A stretch of 64,000 nt of DNA from Dactylosporangium sp. AC04546. GTDB taxonomy: Bacteria > Actinomycetota > Actinomycetes > Mycobacteriales > Micromonosporaceae. This document shows positions 60,954-64,000 of the stretch, one piece after another. Within the stretch, counting starts at the first letter, position 1. Each line of letters opens with the position of its first letter. The stretch lies in assembly GCF_022095675.1 (NCBI RefSeq), contig NZ_JAHYSG010000015.1, positions 1 to 64,000 of the forward strand, written 5' to 3'. The position numbers and the translations under genes were made by a program. The notes below the pieces were generated by a model that had not been told where the DNA came from, did not search any database, and was given only the letters and a program-made list of their open reading frames with translations.

Positions 60954-61939
60954 CTGCTTCTCCGCGCCACGGCCCGCTGCAGGACGATGAAGATGAACAG
61001 CAGCGCACCGATGACGATCTTGGTCCACCAGGAGCTGAGGTTGCCCTGGAACGTGATGATGGTCTGGATGAGGCCGAGCACACCGACGCCGAGGACGGTG
61101 CCGAAGAGGAAGCCGGAGCCGCCGGTGAGCACGGTGCCGCCGATGACGACGGCGGCGATCGCGTCGAGCTCCATGCCCAGGGCGTGCAGGCCGTAGCCGG
61201 AGGACATGTAGAAGCTCAGCAGGACCCCGCCGAGGGCCGAGCACAGGCCGCTGAGGGTGTAGACGGCGATCCGGGTGCGGCCCACGGGCAGGCCCATGAG
61301 CAGCGCCGACTGCTGGTTGCCGCCGAGGGCGTAGACGTTGCGGCCGAAGCGGGTGTACGCCAGGGCGTAGGCCGCGGCGAGCACCACGACGAGCGCGATG
61401 ACAACGCTGTAGGAGATGTGGAAGCCGCCGAAGCGCAGCTTGTCCTGGGCCATGTGGGTCCAGAACCCGTCCGTGATCGCGATCGAGTCGGTGCTGATCA
61501 CGTAGCACAGGCCGCGGGCGAGGAACATGCCGGCGAGCGTGGCGATGAACGGCTGGATGTCGAAGAAGTGGATGACGGCGCCCATGCCCAGGCCGATGAC
61601 CGCGCCGACGGCGAGCACCAGGGGCAGCACGACGCCGGGCGACCAGCCCTTCTCCAGCAGCGAGGCGGCGATCATCGTGGTGAGCGCGACGACCGCGCCG
61701 ACCGACAGGTCGATGCCGCCGGTGAGGATCACGAACGTCATGCCGACCGCGACGACGAGCAGGAACGCGTTGTCGATGAAGATGTTCAGCACGACCTGCG
61801 TGTCGTCGAAGCCGTCGTAGGCGACGATGCCGGCGCCGTACATGCCGACGAGCAGGGCGAGCGTGGCCAGCACGGGGATGTGCCGCTGCCGCGGGGTCAC
61901 CCAGCGACGGAGGTCGCCGGCCGATGCGATCGTGCTCAT
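60950..61939 (-). CDS. sugar ABC transporter permease (YjfF-like)
   Basis: ATG 61939 (MSTIASAGDLRRWVTPRQRH) overlaps the stop of the previous permease (ATGA), giving 329 residues with about ten helices. The ABC-2-type ribose/galactofuranose permease motifs are VILTGGIDLSVGAVVALTTM and YALGGNQQSALLMGLPVGRTRI. It forms the channel with the YtfT-like subunit. The ara genes show it imports L-arabinose or an arabinose-containing sugar. Confidence 0.94.
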   Translation of the reverse strand: MSTIASAGDLRRWVTPRQRHIPVLATLALLVGMYGAGIVAYDGFDDTQVVLNIFIDNAFLLVVAVGMTFVILTGGIDLSVGAVVALTTMIAASLLEKGWSPGVVLPLVLAVGAVIGLGMGAVIHFFDIQPFIATLAGMFLARGLCYVISTDSIAITDGFWTHMAQDKLRFGGFHISYSVVIALVVVLAAAYALAYTRFGRNVYALGGNQQSALLMGLPVGRTRIAVYTLSGLCSALGGVLLSFYMSSGYGLHALGMELDAIAAVVIGGTVLTGGSGFLFGTVLGVGVLGLIQTIITFQGNLSSWWTKIVIGALLFIFIVLQRAVARRSR

Positions 61940-62967
61940 GCGGGCACCTGCACCTTCTGCGCCGCGGTGGGCGCCGCGGCCGCCGGGGGACGGCGGCGGC
62001 GCTGGAACGCGGCCCGGAACTTCGGCGACTGCGCGAGGCACAGGGCGATGACGACGATCGCCTTGAACAGCAGCGTGATCTCGGGCGGGACGCCGATCGT
62101 GTAGATGGTGATGTCGAGGGTCTTGATGATGACCGCGCCCAGGACCGTGCCGAGGATGGAGAACCGGCCGCCGGCCAGGGATGTGCCGCCGATGACGACG
62201 GCGAGGATCGCGTCGAGCTCGATGAGCAGGCCGGCGTTGTTGCCGTCGGCGCTGGACACGTTGGAGCTGATCATCAGCCCGGCGATGCCGGCGCACAGCC
62301 CGGCGAAGACGTAGACGGTGAGGATCAGCCAGCGCGAGCGGATGCCGGCCAGGCGGCTCGCCTCGGCGTTGCCGCCGACGGCCTCCAGCAGCATGCCGAG
62401 CGCGGAGCGGCGCACGAGCAGCACGGCGAGCACGACGACCAGCGCGGCGATGAGCACGTTGAGCGGCAGGCCGAACCAGTAACCGGCGCCGATCATCTTG
62501 TACGGCGAGCTGTTGATCGTGATGATCTGCCCGTCGGTGATCAGCTGGGCGAGGCCGCGCCCGGCCACCATGAGGATCAGCGTCGCGATGATCGGCTGGA
62601 TGCCGACGGTCGCGACCAGGAAGCCGTTCCACAGGCCGAGGCCGAGCGACAGCAGCAGCGCCAGGCCGACGGCGAGCAGCACGCCGGTGACGCTGTTCTG
62701 GTCGCCGAGGTCGCTGATCTGCAGGCAGGCGAGGGCGCCGGCGATGGCCACGACCGCGCCGACCGACAGGTCGATGCCGCCGGTGGCGATGACCAGCGTC
62801 ATGCCGAGCGCGACCAGGGCGAGCGGGGCGCTGGCGCGCAGGATGTCGATGAGGCTGCCGTAGAGGTGCCCCTCACGCAGCTCGATGTTGAAGAAGCTGT
62901 GCGAGAACAGCACGTTGACGACCAGCAGGATCACGAGGACCACGAGGGGCCACAGGAAGCGCTTCAC
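61936..62967 (-). CDS. sugar ABC transporter permease (YtfT-like)
   Basis: GTG 62967 overlaps the ATPase stop (GTGA), giving 343 residues. The first helix reads FLWPLVVLVILLVVNVLF; TLVIATGGIDLSVGAVVAIAGAL and AVGGNAEASRLAGIRSRWLIL are the family motifs. It pairs with the YjfF-like permease, the same order as in the enterobacterial ytfQRT-yjfF transporter. Confidence 0.94.
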   Translation of the reverse strand: MKRFLWPLVVLVILLVVNVLFSHSFFNIELREGHLYGSLIDILRASAPLALVALGMTLVIATGGIDLSVGAVVAIAGALACLQISDLGDQNSVTGVLLAVGLALLLSLGLGLWNGFLVATVGIQPIIATLILMVAGRGLAQLITDGQIITINSSPYKMIGAGYWFGLPLNVLIAALVVVLAVLLVRRSALGMLLEAVGGNAEASRLAGIRSRWLILTVYVFAGLCAGIAGLMISSNVSSADGNNAGLLIELDAILAVVIGGTSLAGGRFSILGTVLGAVIIKTLDITIYTIGVPPEITLLFKAIVVIALCLAQSPKFRAAFQRRRRPPAAAAPTAAQKVQVPA

Positions 62968-64000
62968 AACGGGCCACCTCCGCTCGCGATCGCCGCCATC
63001 AGCCGGTCGGTGTCCACGTCGTCGGTGTTGGGTAGCTCGGTGACCAGGCGGTGGTCCCGCAGTACCGCGATCTTGTGGCTCAGGCGGAGAACCTCTTCCA
63101 GTTCGGCGGAGATGAACAGCACGGCCATCCCGCCGTCGGACAGTTCGATGACGAGCCGCTGGATCTCGGTCTTGGCGCCGACGTCGATGCCGCGCGTCGG
63201 CTCGTCGAGGATGAGCAGCCGGGGCTCGGTGATGAGCCACCGCGCCAGCAGCACCTTCTGCTGGTTGCCGCCGGAGAGGTTGCGCACCGGCAGCTCCGGG
63301 TCGGCGGGGCGGATGTCGAGCGCCTTGACGTACTTCTGGACCAGCTCGTCCTGCCGCCGGCGCGACAGCGGCCGGGACCACCCGCGGGCGGCCTGCAGCG
63401 CGAGCACGACGTTCTCCCGGACCGACAGCTCCTCGACCAGGCCCTCGGTGCGCCGGTTCTCCGAGCAGTAGGCGATGTCGTGACCCATCGCGGTGCGCGG
63501 GCCGTGCATCGCGACCGACTTCCCGTCGATGCTGACCCGGCCGCTGTCGGCCTTGTCGGCGCCGAAGAACAGCCGGGCGATCTCGGTGCGGCCGGAGCCG
63601 AGGAGGCCGGCCAGGCCGACCACCTCGCCCTTGTGGATCGTGAGGCTGAACGGTTCCACCGCACCCGCCCGGCCGAGCCCGTCGGCCACGACGATGGGCT
63701 CGGCGGCGGACAGGTTGCGCTTCGGCTGGTCCTCGAGGCGCTCCAGCGCCGCGAGCTCCTTGCCGATCATGAGACTGACGAGCTCCAGCTGCGGCAGGTC
63801 GGCGACGCGGTGCTCGCCGACCAGCCGCCCGTTGCGCAGGATCGTCATGCGGTCGCACACCTCGTAGATCTGGTCGAGGAAGTGCGACACGAACAGGATC
63901 GCGATGCCCTGCTCGCGCAGCTGCCGCATGACCCGGAACAGCTGGGCCACCTCACCCTTGTCGAGGCTTGAGGTCGGCTCGTCCAGGACGAGCACCTTGG
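62964..64000 (-). CDS. sugar ABC transporter ATP-binding protein, 5' end outside window
   Basis: The frame is open at the right edge; the visible 345 residues begin inside the first ATPase half (KVLVLDEPTSSLDKGEVAQL, Walker B). The second half has the degenerate P-loop VVGLAGLLGSGRTEIARLFFGADK, the signature RNLSGGNQQKVLLARWL, Walker B LLILDEPTRGIDVGAKTEI and the late FISAELEEVL. Tandem ATPases of this kind belong to the RbsA/AraG/YtfR group. The missing N-terminus and the binding-protein gene should lie to the right of the window. Confidence 0.95.
   Translation of the reverse strand, partial: KVLVLDEPTSSLDKGEVAQLFRVMRQLREQGIAILFVSHFLDQIYEVCDRMTILRNGRLVGEHRVADLPQLELVSLMIGKELAALERLEDQPKRNLSAAEPIVVADGLGRAGAVEPFSLTIHKGEVVGLAGLLGSGRTEIARLFFGADKADSGRVSIDGKSVAMHGPRTAMGHDIAYCSENRRTEGLVEELSVRENVVLALQAARGWSRPLSRRRQDELVQKYVKALDIRPADPELPVRNLSGGNQQKVLLARWLITEPRLLILDEPTRGIDVGAKTEIQRLVIELSDGGMAVLFISAELEEVLRLSHKIAVLRDHRLVTELPNTDDVDTDRLMAAIASGGGPL

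Overview
The window is very GC-rich, densely packed bacterial DNA with strong G/C third-position bias, many GTG starts and chains of genes joined by ATGA, GTGA or TGATG overlaps. AfsR/SARP regulators, a polyphosphate glucokinase, an ergothioneine-type EgtA, Rsb stress modules, a LexA box of the mycobacterial type and an HspR-like (HAIR) site before lon all point to a filamentous actinomycete. A member of the Micromonosporales is my inference; I see no marker that fixes the genus. No rRNA, tRNA, insertion sequence, prophage or CRISPR array was recognised.

Left part (1-15.8 kb): a SARP regulator cut by the window edge diverges from an alpha/beta hydrolase. dinB follows, with a LexA box on its start. 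Next is a seven-gene minus-strand unit: a LacI regulator with its own promoter and four operator-like boxes, a lipoprotein binding protein, an Opp/Dpp-type ABC transporter and a GH1 beta-glucosidase. It reads as a beta-glucoside uptake and hydrolysis operon. A membrane Ser/Thr kinase, a lipoprotein, ppgK and a small zinc-binding protein come after it.

15.8-21.8 kb: a six-gene overlapping minus-strand operon, rsbR-rsbS-rsbT-(RsbT/PP2C fusion)-hybrid histidine kinase-(receiver/GAF/PP2C phosphatase). It is a stressosome module physically joined to two-component and phosphatase outputs, with no sigma factor inside. A sigma-B-like promoter candidate lies upstream.

21.8-44 kb: housekeeping and accessory genes. 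These include mdh, a methyltransferase, an aminotransferase, an isochorismatase-like hydrolase, a TetR/MFS pair divergent from a flavin monooxygenase (with operator repeats and a possible leaderless promoter), lon, nth, an 830-bp non-coding stretch with tandem ~100-bp repeats, an ECF sigma factor with a membrane partner, a winged-helix/DUF72 divergent pair, a pentapeptide-repeat protein, a PP2C phosphatase, a CAP-domain protein, and an egtA-prs-SARP operon.

47.5-57 kb: an array of fourteen contiguous 14-bp repeats, a hemerythrin protein, a P450, a frameshifted gene, a secreted GH18 chitinase with a ricin-type lectin domain and a well-formed promoter, an XRE regulator divergent from an aldo/keto reductase, a flavoprotein, and several small genes.

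57-64 kb: the L-arabinose operon on the minus strand (sugar ABC ATPase cut by the window edge, two permeases, araB, araD, araA), every junction overlapping by 4 bp, closed by a large nested hairpin. With the beta-glucosidase operon and the chitinase it suggests a plant- or fungus-debris degrading soil organism.
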